The translations under genes were made by a program, and so were the position numbers. From positions 1 to 51,492 of the forward strand of contig SLMM01000099.1 in the NCBI GenBank assembly GCA_007133565.1: 51,492 bases of DNA, given 5' to 3'. Shown one piece after another: positions 1 to 8,508 of this stretch (position 1 is its first letter; every line of letters starts with the position of its first letter). The notes beneath the pieces were generated by a model. That model did not search any database, was not told the DNA's origin, and worked only from the letters and a program-made list of their open reading frames with translations. This DNA comes from Bacteroidales bacterium. Its GTDB lineage: Bacteria; Bacteroidota; Bacteroidia; Bacteroidales; PUMT01.

Positions 1-840
1 GATATTGTGGCTGCCCTTTCGCTCGACGCTTATGATGGTTGCCCCGGTGCATTCCATGAGCTTTTGCATAAGGTGAGGCCGCATGGCGGCCAGGCTGAGA
101 CAGCCGCAAGGGTATTGAATATCCTGGAGGGGAGTGAGATTGTGTCGCGGACCAAGAAGCATGTGCAGGACCCCTATTCTTTCAGGTGCATCCCGCAGGT
201 TCACGGTGCCTCGAGGGATGCCCTCGAATACGCGGGGAGTGTGTTTGAACGTGAAATAAATTCTGTTACCGATAATCCTACCATCTTTCCCGAAGAGGAC
301 CTGGTGCTTTCAGGGGGCAACTTCCACGGCCAGCCGCTGGCACTTGCCCTGGACCACCTGTGCATTGCCGTTGCAGAGCTGGCAAGCATCTCCGAAAGGC
401 GCATTTACCGGTTGCTTTCGGGTAAGCGTGGATTGCCGCTGTTCCTGGTAGCCAATCCGGGGCTCAACAGCGGGTTTATGATACCCCAGTACACCGCTGC
501 TGCCATAGTGAGCGAGAACAAGCAGCTTTGCACTCCGGCTTCGGTCGATACCATTGAATCGAGTGGTGGACAGGAGGACCATGTGAGCATGGGCGCCAAC
601 GCTGCGGTAAAGGCCCTGAAGGTTGTCGAAAATACTGAAAAAGTGCTTGCCATTGAGCTTTATAATGCAGTGCAGGCCCTGGAGTTCCGCCGCCCGGCGC
701 GCAGTTCCGCATTCCTGGAAAGCATTGTCGAATCCTACCGGAAAAGGGTGTCGTTTATTGACAGCGACCGGGTGATGTTTGAGGATATCAGGGATTCGGT
801 TGACTTCCTCCGTTCGCTCGACCCTGCCATCCCAGGGTAG
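1..840 (+). CDS. hutH: Histidine ammonia-lyase, 3' part (5' end outside window)
   Basis: This is the C-terminal 279 residues of an aromatic amino acid lyase. The reading frame is open from base 1, so the gene begins upstream. Histidine ammonia-lyase deaminates histidine to trans-urocanate, the first step of histidine degradation, in the cytoplasm. The visible part carries the family motifs RPHGGQ near the start, SVTDNP, GNFHGQPLA and the helical segment SSGGQEDHVSMGANAA. The Ala-Ser-Gly triplet that forms the MIO cofactor would lie in the missing part. A phenylalanine or tyrosine lyase is a possible alternative because the specificity residues are mostly not visible; histidine is favoured by overall resemblance. 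The next gene is convergent, 16 bases on. Confidence 0.9.
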   Translation, partial: DIVAALSLDAYDGCPGAFHELLHKVRPHGGQAETAARVLNILEGSEIVSRTKKHVQDPYSFRCIPQVHGASRDALEYAGSVFEREINSVTDNPTIFPEEDLVLSGGNFHGQPLALALDHLCIAVAELASISERRIYRLLSGKRGLPLFLVANPGLNSGFMIPQYTAAAIVSENKQLCTPASVDTIESSGGQEDHVSMGANAAVKALKVVENTEKVLAIELYNAVQALEFRRPARSSAFLESIVESYRKRVSFIDSDRVMFEDIRDSVDFLRSLDPAIPG

Positions 841-856
841 TAGTCCCCTGATTATA

Positions 857-1654
857 TTATTCAGGCAGTTCCTTGCCGCAATGGGGGCAGGAATTGGTTT
901 TCTCCTTGTTTTTCCTTACCTCCTCTGAAAACCCTGAGGCCAGGATACCGGTGGGGAGAGCAAAAAAGCCAATACCCAGAATGGCTATGACAGCCCCCAG
1001 CAACTGCCCCAGGGCTGTTATAGGGTAAACATCGCCGTAACCGACCGTGGTAAGGGTGGCAATTCCCCACCACATCGCATCGGGAATGCTGGCAAATGCT
1101 TCCGGCTGGGCGGCATTCTCGATGTAATACATGAGTGAGGCTGACAGTACGAGCATAAAAAGGATAAAAGTGAGCATCATCACGAGCTCCTCCTTTTTAT
1201 TCTCAAAGACCCTGATCATGAGATTGAGGGCCTTGAAGTACCTGGCCACCTTGAGTAGCCTGAATATCCTGAATACCCTGAATATCCTCAGAAATCTCAA
1301 GTCGATATTGAGAAACGGCATGAAGAACGGCAGGATGGCGAAAAGGTCTATCAGTGCTATAGCTGAGACCATGTATCTCAGGCGGCCCATGACGGGATGT
1401 GGATACTTCGGGTTAAGGGTGATTGTCCAAATTCTCAGCAGATATTCAACTGAGAAGAAGATGACCGAGTAGAATTCGAACCAGAAAAAGAAATCGCCCA
1501 TTACCTCATTGACCGCGTCAACAGTCTCCAGTACCAGAGCTGCAACATTTAATAGAATCAGTGTTATGAGGATTATGTCAAAGGTTTTCCCGAATTTGTC
1601 ATCCGGATCGGATACTTCGAGAATGTTATGAACAAGCTTTTTAATTCCGGCCAT
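857..1654 (-). CDS. Voltage-gated potassium channel (six-TM, Kv type)
   Basis: An inner-membrane tetrameric K+ channel subunit of 265 residues. From the ATG at 1654 there are S1-S3 helices, then an S4 voltage sensor with a positive residue at every third position (R120, R123, R126, R129, R132, K135, R138), S5, a pore loop with the K+ selectivity filter TTVGYGD at 202-208, and S6. The tail ends in a single CPHC pair at 256-259, half of a zinc-ribbon motif. The open frame extends to an ATG at 1723, but the extra 23 residues are not channel-like and the family usually starts near MAGIKKL. Orientation is convergent with hutH. Transport of K+ follows from the filter; gating voltage and any ligand are unknown. 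Confidence 0.88.
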   Translation of the reverse strand: MAGIKKLVHNILEVSDPDDKFGKTFDIILITLILLNVAALVLETVDAVNEVMGDFFFWFEFYSVIFFSVEYLLRIWTITLNPKYPHPVMGRLRYMVSAIALIDLFAILPFFMPFLNIDLRFLRIFRVFRIFRLLKVARYFKALNLMIRVFENKKEELVMMLTFILFMLVLSASLMYYIENAAQPEAFASIPDAMWWGIATLTTVGYGDVYPITALGQLLGAVIAILGIGFFALPTGILASGFSEEVRKNKEKTNSCPHCGKELPE

Positions 1655-1847
1655 TGTCAGTGGGTAGTGGGTTAGGATAAGGGCAGGATACTGTAATAGC
1701 CGGACTGAGGCTACGATAGTCATCCCTGCCTGTAAAATTATTTATAAAATTACTAAACCACCGGGATTTTTTAATAACAAACAGGGAAAGTATATTTCCA
1801 ATGGCCTCCAGACCGTGGGATTAAACAAATTCAGATGAACAGGGTGA

Positions 1848-2336
1848 CTATTGCGGTGGTCCGCCCTGTCCCCGCCCCGGAGCGCCGGCACCTGATCCTC
1901 TCACGCGCCTGAGTAGCTGCATCCTGAATATGTTTTCGGCTTCGTACAGCCGCATAACCTTAAAGGCGGGGAGGACCGACTTGAATTTTTCGTGGTACTC
2001 TTCTGCCAGTCTTGCCTCCTGTGCCTGCAGGGAAACGTACTTGTCAGCCAGCTCCTCGATCTCTGTTTCGGGCAGGTTGCGCCAGTTCTGGTTGAAATAC
2101 CAGGCTGCCGATTGCCTCTCCTGTGCCAGCAGTTCCCTGCGGTTCCTGTAGTCGTCATATACCGGCCAGAATGCTTTTGCCTCATCGCTGGTAAGCTCCA
2201 GGTAGCGGGTAAGGAATGCTATCCTTTCAGCCTCAACCTGCTCAAATTCAGCCCTCCCCCTTCGCTGGGGCTGCTGTGCGTCAACCAGGGTGCAGGGAAG
2301 TAGAATTAATGCTGCTATTACAAAATATTTAGTCAT
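1848..2336 (-). CDS. Spy/CpxP-like periplasmic protein
   Basis: A 162-residue exported protein. Residues 1-20 form a signal peptide ending at VDA-QQ. The mature part is highly charged and helical, with ELTSDEAKAFWPVYDDY near residues 47-63, resembling the LTxxQ-type repeats of Spy/CpxP-like periplasmic chaperones and metal-stress sensors. The C-terminus is a Gly/Pro/Arg-rich tail. It is the third gene of a sigma factor / membrane protein / periplasmic protein trio, 16 bases after the second gene, an arrangement common in Bacteroidota and suggestive of envelope stress sensing. The family is assigned by pattern only; a plain hypothetical secreted protein is the alternative. Confidence 0.65.
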   Translation of the reverse strand: MTKYFVIAALILLPCTLVDAQQPQRRGRAEFEQVEAERIAFLTRYLELTSDEAKAFWPVYDDYRNRRELLAQERQSAAWYFNQNWRNLPETEIEELADKYVSLQAQEARLAEEYHEKFKSVLPAFKVMRLYEAENIFRMQLLRRVRGSGAGAPGRGQGGPPQ

Positions 2337-2352
2337 CGTTGTCTGCTTTAGT

Positions 2353-2823
2353 TTAAAACTCTGTCATTATCAGGTACAGGTCGACCTCTTCCTGGTAAAG
2401 ATAGTCAATATAGAGGTCAGGATCATCGATCTCTGCCCAGCCGGCATCTGCAGGGTAATCTTCAAAGTAGAAATCATCTTCTTCAAGCAATCCAAGCAGG
2501 TAAGGCTCGCTGAACTCGTAATGGTAATACTCAATATATCCGGTTATCATTTCATCGCTCAGCCACTGATCGTCAGTAATCATGAAACTCCTGAACCCAA
2601 GGTAGCCTATTACTGCAAATGCAGTTATGGCTGCCGCCAGGGCGAGTTGCGGCCGTATTGTTTCCCACAGACGGCTCTTAAGCGGAACGCTGGCAGAGTG
2701 TTCTTTTTGCAGCCTTTCAGCCAGTTTTGCCGGAAAGCTGTCAAAGTATCCTTCGGGAACCGAAAAGGGGTTCTTTCTATCCATTCCGCCCGGCAGATTT
2801 TTTATGTTGTCTTTTTCTTCCAT
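2353..2823 (-). CDS. Membrane-anchored anti-sigma-like protein
   Basis: A 156-residue protein with a cytoplasmic N-terminus, one transmembrane helix (about residues 60-78, LALAAAITAFAVIGYLGF) and a very acidic, tyrosine-rich extracytoplasmic tail. The N-terminal motif NPFSVPEGYFDSFP is typical of small proteins encoded directly after ECF sigma factors in Bacteroidota. It lies 34 bases after the sigma gene and 16 bases before the Spy-like gene. I infer that it holds the sigma factor at the membrane. No zinc-binding HxxxCxxC anti-sigma motif is present, so the mode of sigma binding cannot be read from the sequence. Confidence 0.6.
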   Translation of the reverse strand: MEEKDNIKNLPGGMDRKNPFSVPEGYFDSFPAKLAERLQKEHSASVPLKSRLWETIRPQLALAAAITAFAVIGYLGFRSFMITDDQWLSDEMITGYIEYYHYEFSEPYLLGLLEEDDFYFEDYPADAGWAEIDDPDLYIDYLYQEEVDLYLIMTEF

Positions 2824-2857
2824 GACTGATTATTTGACACAAAGCGACCCCATTGGT

Positions 2858-3406
2858 TTAATCGCCTTTTATCATATGTTCAATTTTTTTTGCTGCATGA
2901 TGGTACGAAGCCTTGAGCGCTCCGACTGATGTGTCAAGTATTTGTGCCATATCCTCGTACTTCATCTCGTCAAAATAACGCATATTGAATACCAGCCTCT
3001 GTTTTTCGGGAAGACAGAGAATAGCTTTCTGCAGTTTGAGCTGGAGCTCATCACCGTCAAAATATTCATCACCTTCGAGATTTGAACTCAGCTCAGCCTC
3101 TGCATCAACAACCGGCAGAAAATATTTTCGCTTCTTTTCCTTAAGGAACGAGAGAGCCTCGTTTGTTGCTATCCTGTACAGCCAGGTATAAAGCTGCGAC
3201 TCGCCCCTGAAATTATCAAGTCCCTTCCAGGCTTTCATAAAGCAGTTCTGCAGCAGGTCGTCGGCATCGTCGTGCACTATAACCATTTTCCTGATGTGCC
3301 AGTACAGCCTCTCCTGATACTTTCTGACTATCATGTTAAAGGCATAACTTTTCCGGCCGGCGTCCCGGAAGAGTGATAATAGCTCACTGTCGCTGTGTTC
3401 CTGCAT
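2858..3406 (-). CDS. RNA polymerase sigma factor, ECF (sigma-70) family
   Basis: A 182-residue alternative sigma factor that directs RNA polymerase to a dedicated promoter set. Region 2 is visible at about residues 20-95 with the core-binding segment DDADDLLQNCFMKAW and the promoter-melting segment WLYRIATNEALSFLK. Region 4 lies at about 130-180 with LPEKQRLVFNMRYFDEM followed by a helix-turn-helix. It heads a three-gene operon with a membrane anti-sigma-like protein and a Spy-like protein. The regulon is unknown; autoregulation of the trio and an envelope-stress role are inferences from the neighbours. Confidence 0.9.
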   Translation of the reverse strand: MQEHSDSELLSLFRDAGRKSYAFNMIVRKYQERLYWHIRKMVIVHDDADDLLQNCFMKAWKGLDNFRGESQLYTWLYRIATNEALSFLKEKKRKYFLPVVDAEAELSSNLEGDEYFDGDELQLKLQKAILCLPEKQRLVFNMRYFDEMKYEDMAQILDTSVGALKASYHHAAKKIEHMIKGD

Positions 3407-3517
3407 TAACCGCTTGTTGATATTACAAAATAGACCGGTAAAACCGGAAAAGGTTTAATATGCCGGGTTACCATCAGGTTTGCTTCACCGCGGCACCGGT
3501 CTGGCAGGGGAGCTGCC

Positions 3518-3568
3518 GGCTTACATTCCGGGCCCGCAATAGGGGTGCGGCTTACATTCCGGGCCCGC
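3518..3568. repeat. 20-bp direct repeat at the transketolase stop codon
   Basis: The same 20 bases, containing ttacattccgggcccg, occur at 3518-3537 and again at 3549-3568, offset by 31 bases. The second copy includes the last codons and TAA stop of the transketolase gene (Gly-Pro-Gly-Met-stop on the minus strand), so the downstream copy repeats the gene end beyond its own stop. This looks like a small tandem duplication. Confidence 0.85.
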
Positions 3569-5618
3569 TGCTTCCCCGGTATTCCTCAAGGTAGCCGACG
3601 GCCTCGCTGAATACATTTTCGGGGGTGAACCCGAATTTCTCATCCAGCACACCTGCAGGAGCCGAATAACCGAAATGATCAAGCCCGAACACCCTTCCAC
3701 GGGGGCCCACGAAGTTCCTTAGCACCGAAGGAAGCCCGGCTGTCAGACCAAAAACAGGCAGCTGCCCGGGCATCACATGCCGGCGGTACTCCTTATCCTG
3801 CTCCATGAAAAGTCTTTCGGAGATAAGGGATATAACCCTGACCTTGAGGCCTTTCTTCTCCCGGAGAAGTCCGGCACCTCCCACCAGGGTGGAGACTTCC
3901 GAGCCGCTTCCTGCAAGGATAATATCGGGGGTGCCGCCGTCATCCTGTACAATGTATGCCCCTTTTGACGCTTTGAGTGCTTCTGCAAATCTTCCATCTT
4001 CCCCAATGGCAGGTATGTCGGCTATGTTCTGCCTTGACAGGACCAGCGCGGTGGGTGTTCTGGTGTTCTCCATCGCCATTTTCCAGGCAACGGTGGTTTC
4101 TGAGGCATCGGCGGGCCTCAGAACGAGCATGGAGGGCCTTCCGGAATGGTTTTCCAGCTCCTCCATCAGCCTGATCTGTGCCTCATGCTCAACCGGCTGG
4201 TGTGTTGGCCCGTCCTCACCAACCCTGAAGGCATCATGGGTCCATATGTATTTTACCGGAAGCTCCATGAGCGCGGCAAGTCTCACAGCCGGTTTCATAT
4301 AGTCTGAAAACACGAAAAATGTTCCGACTGCCGGGATCACGCCCCCGTGCAGGGCCATGCCACTGGCGATGGCTGCCAGCGTCAGCTCCGATACCCCCGC
4401 ATGAAGGAACGCTCCTGTAAAGTCACCTTTCATAAATGGCTTTGAGGCTTTCAGGAAGCCGTCGGTCTTGTCGCTGTTTGCAAGGTCGGCCGAGGCAACA
4501 ATAAGGTTTTCAACAGTGGCGGCAAAATGCCCCAGCACCGCACCCGAGGCGGCTCTTGTAGATACACCGGGCTTTTGCTTTATAGCCGGATAAATGACCT
4601 CCGGAATGGCGCCCGAAACAAACTGTTCCAGCTTACCGGCGAGTGCCGGGTTTTGTTTTTCCCACCTCTGCTGTTCCTTTTTCCGGAGTTGCGCCTCAGA
4701 CCTTTTTTTGTCCATTATACGGCTCCAGTTTTCTTTGACGTCATCAAAAACAATGAAGGGGTTTTCGGGGTCGCCGCCCAGATTCCTGATGGTTTTCGCG
4801 AAGTCTGCCCCGGCAGCCGAAAGTGGCTGTCCATGGGTTGATGGCTTGCCCTCAAAAGAGGTGCCGTCGGCGGTTACCGCCCCTTTACCCATTATGGTTT
4901 TCCCGATAATGAGAAAAGGCTTTTCCTTTTCATCGAGGGCAGCCTGCAGGGCATTCCTTATCTCATCCTGGTTGTTGCCGTCAATGGTCATTACCCTCCA
5001 GCCCCATGCTTCGTATTTCTTTGCAGTATCTTCGCATGTTACCTCGTTTGTAGTGGTAGAGAGCTGTATGTCGTTTGCATCGTAAAACATCACCAGGTTG
5101 CTGAGCCCCAGAAATCCGGCAATGCGCCCGGCGCCCTGGGATATCTCTTCCTGAACTCCCCCGTCGGAGATGAAGGTGTATGTTTTGTGTGTCATCCAGT
5201 CGCCGAAGCGCGCAGCCAGGAAGCGTTCGGCGATTGCCGCACCTACAGCCATGGTATGACCCTGACCGAGTGGCCCCGATGTATTCTCTATTCCTCTTGC
5301 AACATCTCTCTCGGGGTGTCCGGGGGTAGGACTGCCCCACTGCCTGAAGTTTTTCAGGTCATCAAGAGAATAATGGCCCGTGAGGCACAGTACAGAGTAG
5401 AGCATAGGCGACATATGGCCGGGGTCTAGAAAGAACCTGTCCCGCAAAAACCACTCCATGTCGCCGGGATCGAAACGGAGAAACTCCGAAAAGAGAATAT
5501 TGATAAAGTCGGCTCCGCCCATGGCCCCGCCCGGGTGACCCGATTTGGCCTTTTCGACCATTGAAGCCGAAAGTATGCGAATATTGTCTGATGCTTTGTC
5601 TGTTAGTTTTCTGTCCAT
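3552..5618 (-). CDS. tkt: Transketolase
   Basis: A full-length 688-residue thiamine-diphosphate enzyme of the pentose phosphate pathway that moves two-carbon ketol units between sugar phosphates. The N-terminal TPP domain shows KSGHPGGAMGG near residue 25-35, GPLGQG and SDGGVQEE (the GDG-type Mg/TPP motif). The middle domain carries the catalytic-glutamate segment HAGVSELTLAA and the transketolase signature GEDGPTHQPVEH. The C-terminal domain is complete. It is a single-chain enzyme, unlike the split two-subunit form. The start ATG at 5618 gives the usual N-terminus. The intergenic region on the far side (5619-5791) is shared with divergent ychF. The 3' end is partly duplicated just after the stop. 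Confidence 0.96.
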   Translation of the reverse strand: MDRKLTDKASDNIRILSASMVEKAKSGHPGGAMGGADFINILFSEFLRFDPGDMEWFLRDRFFLDPGHMSPMLYSVLCLTGHYSLDDLKNFRQWGSPTPGHPERDVARGIENTSGPLGQGHTMAVGAAIAERFLAARFGDWMTHKTYTFISDGGVQEEISQGAGRIAGFLGLSNLVMFYDANDIQLSTTTNEVTCEDTAKKYEAWGWRVMTIDGNNQDEIRNALQAALDEKEKPFLIIGKTIMGKGAVTADGTSFEGKPSTHGQPLSAAGADFAKTIRNLGGDPENPFIVFDDVKENWSRIMDKKRSEAQLRKKEQQRWEKQNPALAGKLEQFVSGAIPEVIYPAIKQKPGVSTRAASGAVLGHFAATVENLIVASADLANSDKTDGFLKASKPFMKGDFTGAFLHAGVSELTLAAIASGMALHGGVIPAVGTFFVFSDYMKPAVRLAALMELPVKYIWTHDAFRVGEDGPTHQPVEHEAQIRLMEELENHSGRPSMLVLRPADASETTVAWKMAMENTRTPTALVLSRQNIADIPAIGEDGRFAEALKASKGAYIVQDDGGTPDIILAGSGSEVSTLVGGAGLLREKKGLKVRVISLISERLFMEQDKEYRRHVMPGQLPVFGLTAGLPSVLRNFVGPRGRVFGLDHFGYSAPAGVLDEKFGFTPENVFSEAVGYLEEYRGSSGPGM

Positions 5619-5755
5619 TTTGAATTTTGTTTAACTGGTTGCCTGATAAGTTTGTAAAATTAAACTTTTTTCCCGATCTGTCATATCATGGCCACAACCC
5701 TTTGGCTGATCATCTCAATCGTTCGGCGCAGAAGAGATTTTTGAAGATAAAAAAT

Positions 5756-5763
5756 TAATTTTG
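5756..5763 (+). promoter_or_regulatory. Probable -7 element of the ychF promoter
   Basis: TAATTTTG matches the TAnnTTTG element used by the primary sigma factor of Bacteroidota and sits 28 bases before the ychF ATG. No convincing TTTG -33 element lies 19-20 bases upstream, so the call rests on the -7 match and position. Confidence 0.4.
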
Positions 5764-5791
5764 CAGGCACCATTAACAACATAAAGTACAG

Positions 5792-6889
5792 ATGCCATTA
5801 CGATGCGGAATAATCGGACTCACAAACTCGGGTAAAACCACCCTCTTCAATTGCATGTCGAATACCCGGGCGGAGTCTTCGTCGGCGGCTTTCAGTGCAA
5901 CCAGGCCCAACCTGGGAATTGTACATGTGCCCGATAAACGCCTTTACAAGCTTGCTGAGCTGCAGCCAACGCAAAAGATCGTGCATACCACGATAGAGTT
6001 TGTAGATATTCCCGGACTGGCAAAGAGTTCGGCGGCAGGTGGGGGCCAGCAGAACAGGTTCCTTGCCGACGTAAGGAACACCGACGCCCTGTTGCATGTG
6101 GTACGTTGTTTTGACGACGACGCACTGCCTCATGTTGACGGCTGTATTGATCCGGTAAGAGATATCGAAACGGTCAACCTTGAGCTTCAGGTTAAGGACC
6201 TGGAATCTGTTGAAAAGAAGCTGGAAAAGGCCGAAAAGCTGCTCAGGATCGGCGATAAGGAGGCAGGAAAACTGGCAGGAGTGCTGAGGGTATACAAGGA
6301 GCACCTGGAATCATTCAGTCCGGCACGGACAGTCCCGCTTGACAGCAGCGAGAGGCAGTATGCCGGCGATCTTTCCCTCTTGTCGGATAAGCCTGTTATT
6401 TATATATGCAATGTTGACGAAGCTTCGGCCGTAACCGGGAATAAATATTCCAGGCAGGTTGAAAGGGCCCTGGAAGGGGAAAATGCAGAGGTTCTGAATG
6501 TGGCTGCTGCCGTAGAAGCTGATATTGCAGAACTTGACAGCGAAGATGACAGGATGGCTTTTCTCAGGGAAGCCGGACTTTCGGAGCCGGGGGTGAACAG
6601 GTTGATAAGGGCTGCCTACAGGTTGCTGGATCTGAAAACGTTCTTTACAATGGGGCCCAAAGAGGTGAGGGCGTGGACTATCAGATCGGGCATGACCGCC
6701 ATGCAGGCTGCGGGGGTTATACACAGCGACATGGAGCGGGGGTTTATCAGGGCTGAGGTGATAAGATACGATGACTTTGTTGCCCTGGGCTCAGAGGCAG
6801 CCTGCAGGAATAAGGGCAAGCTTTCGGTTGAGGGCCGCAACTATGTGGTGAATGACGGCGACATGCTGAATATCAGGTTCAACGTATAA
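5792..6889 (+). CDS. ychF: Redox-regulated ATPase YchF (OLA1/Obg family)
   Basis: A 365-residue P-loop NTPase of the Obg/OLA1 family, the usual length. Motifs: P-loop GLTNSGKT at 9-16; DIPGLAKSSAAGGG as the switch-II region; NVDE in place of the canonical NKxD, the change linked to ATP rather than GTP preference in this family; and a C-terminal TGS-type domain ending GDMLNIRFNV. YchF binds ribosomes and is linked to translation quality and oxidative stress control. Divergent from transketolase; an exported peptidase starts 15 bases downstream and may be co-transcribed without any functional tie. Confidence 0.95.
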   Translation: MPLRCGIIGLTNSGKTTLFNCMSNTRAESSSAAFSATRPNLGIVHVPDKRLYKLAELQPTQKIVHTTIEFVDIPGLAKSSAAGGGQQNRFLADVRNTDALLHVVRCFDDDALPHVDGCIDPVRDIETVNLELQVKDLESVEKKLEKAEKLLRIGDKEAGKLAGVLRVYKEHLESFSPARTVPLDSSERQYAGDLSLLSDKPVIYICNVDEASAVTGNKYSRQVERALEGENAEVLNVAAAVEADIAELDSEDDRMAFLREAGLSEPGVNRLIRAAYRLLDLKTFFTMGPKEVRAWTIRSGMTAMQAAGVIHSDMERGFIRAEVIRYDDFVALGSEAACRNKGKLSVEGRNYVVNDGDMLNIRFNV

Positions 6890-6904
6890 TAAACAGGTAC
6901 AAGG

Positions 6905-8488
6905 ATGGCCCCGGGATTATTCTATGATGTAGTTATCTCCGCAGGCAGACGGATATGCCTGGTTATCATGTTTCTGGCATGTGCCGGGATACTGGCTGCT
7001 GAAATCCATGAAAATGACACAGCCCTGGCCCGGAGATACCTCAGGGAGAGGGGTGAGGAGGATACCGGTAAGGACGTTTTTCTCCCCGTTAAGGGAGATT
7101 GGAATTATTACCCTCTTTATTCTGAATATGTGGAGATGATGGAGTCATGGGCCGAAGAGTACCCCGATATCTGTTCTCTGGTTGATGCCGGCAGCACGGT
7201 TGAGGGACGGAGCATCCTGTTTCTGAAGATAAGCGGGAACAATCCGCACAACAATCCAATACCCCGGTTTATGTACTCATCGACAATGCACGGCGACGAG
7301 ACTGTCGGGTATGTTTTGATGCTGAGGCTTATAGAATACCTTCTGGAAGGGTACCCTGAGAACAGGCAGGTTGAGAGGCTTCTTGACAATGCCGAGATCT
7401 GGATCAACCCGCTGGCCAACCCTGATGGCGCCTATCACGGGGGAGACGGAAACACAATTGTGTCGCCCCGGCGGCGGAACGCCAACAATATTGACCTTAA
7501 CCGGGACTTTCCCCTTATCGGCGAAAAGGGATATACAACAGAAGGCCGTCAGCCTGAGACAGTTGCAATGATGGAACTGATGGAGGAAAAACATTTTGTG
7601 CTGTCGGCCAACATTCACACCGGGGCAGAGGTTATGAACTACCCGTGGGATACGTGGGACCGGAGGCATGCCGATGATCTGTGGTTTGAATATATATGCC
7701 GGGAGTATGCCGATACGGCCTGGTATTACAGTCCCGAAGGCTATATGACCTTTCTCGGCGGGGTCACCCATGGCGCCGGCTGGTATAAGATAACCGGCGG
7801 GCGGCAGGATTATGTGACATATTACCTGGGAGGAAGAGAGGTTACCATGGAGATAAGCGACACGAAGCATCCTCACTCTTCTGAATTACCTGATTATTGG
7901 GAATATAATCACCGGTCGCTTTTGAATTATATTGAACAGTCAACTTTCGGCCTGAGGGGGAGAGTTACCGATGCTTTCACTGATCAGCCCCTGCGTGCAA
8001 GGGTGGAGTTGATCTCTCATGACAAGGATTCTTCACATATCTTTTCCTGCCAGCACAACGGTTGGTATTTCAGGCTTGCTGCTGAAGGGAGCTATGACCT
8101 TGTTTTCTCGGCCGAAGGTTATCAAAGCCTCACGGTTAGCGATGTTATGATATGGGAACGCGATACTACCCTGCTTAATGTCAGGCTTGAACCGGTTTCC
8201 ACGTCGGCACCGGCAGTGCCGGGAGTCCCGGGGGCTTCATTTAACATAAACACTGGTGCCGGGGGGACAATTGTAACCATCAGCGCTGAACTGCCTGAAA
8301 AACTGCCTTTGAACATCATGTTGTTCGACCGTTCAGGCAGAAGGGTGAAAGATATTTACCGGGGCACCACGGAAGAGGGTCCGGCAGTGTTTTCTGTCAG
8401 TACGGCAGATATACCAACCGGGGTTTATATAATAAGAATTGAATATGGAAGTTATACCAGGGGGAAACGCATATTGATTATACGCTAA
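6905..8488 (+). CDS. Secreted M14 zinc carboxypeptidase with T9SS sorting domain
   Basis: A 527-residue exported metallopeptidase. After a signal peptide (about 1-32) comes an M14 carboxypeptidase domain with zinc ligands H129 and E132 (STMHGDET), H238 (SANIHTGAE), the substrate-binding NxDLNRDFP segment ending near R200, and the catalytic glutamate E316 in GGREVTMEIS. Residues 348-432 form a carboxypeptidase-regulatory-like (transthyretin-fold) domain. Residues about 447-527 are a T9SS type A C-terminal sorting domain (MLFDRSGRRV, IPTGVYIIRI, KRILIIR). The enzyme is therefore predicted to cross the outer membrane by T9SS and act at the cell surface or outside on peptides. It lies 20 bases before the next exported protein. 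Confidence 0.92.
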   Translation: MAPGLFYDVVISAGRRICLVIMFLACAGILAAEIHENDTALARRYLRERGEEDTGKDVFLPVKGDWNYYPLYSEYVEMMESWAEEYPDICSLVDAGSTVEGRSILFLKISGNNPHNNPIPRFMYSSTMHGDETVGYVLMLRLIEYLLEGYPENRQVERLLDNAEIWINPLANPDGAYHGGDGNTIVSPRRRNANNIDLNRDFPLIGEKGYTTEGRQPETVAMMELMEEKHFVLSANIHTGAEVMNYPWDTWDRRHADDLWFEYICREYADTAWYYSPEGYMTFLGGVTHGAGWYKITGGRQDYVTYYLGGREVTMEISDTKHPHSSELPDYWEYNHRSLLNYIEQSTFGLRGRVTDAFTDQPLRARVELISHDKDSSHIFSCQHNGWYFRLAAEGSYDLVFSAEGYQSLTVSDVMIWERDTTLLNVRLEPVSTSAPAVPGVPGASFNINTGAGGTIVTISAELPEKLPLNIMLFDRSGRRVKDIYRGTTEEGPAVFSVSTADIPTGVYIIRIEYGSYTRGKRILIIR

Positions 8489-8508
8489 AAATAAAATTTT
8501 AATCCAAC

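Noticed and set aside
405-653. Antisense reading frames opposite hutH, and similar frames opposite transketolase, dsbD and others
   Set aside because: They lack domain motifs and start signals and lie wholly within strong genes on the other strand.
3431-3452. Hairpin ccgg-tttta-ccgg after transketolase as terminator
   Set aside because: The stem is only 4 bp and has no proper U-tract.
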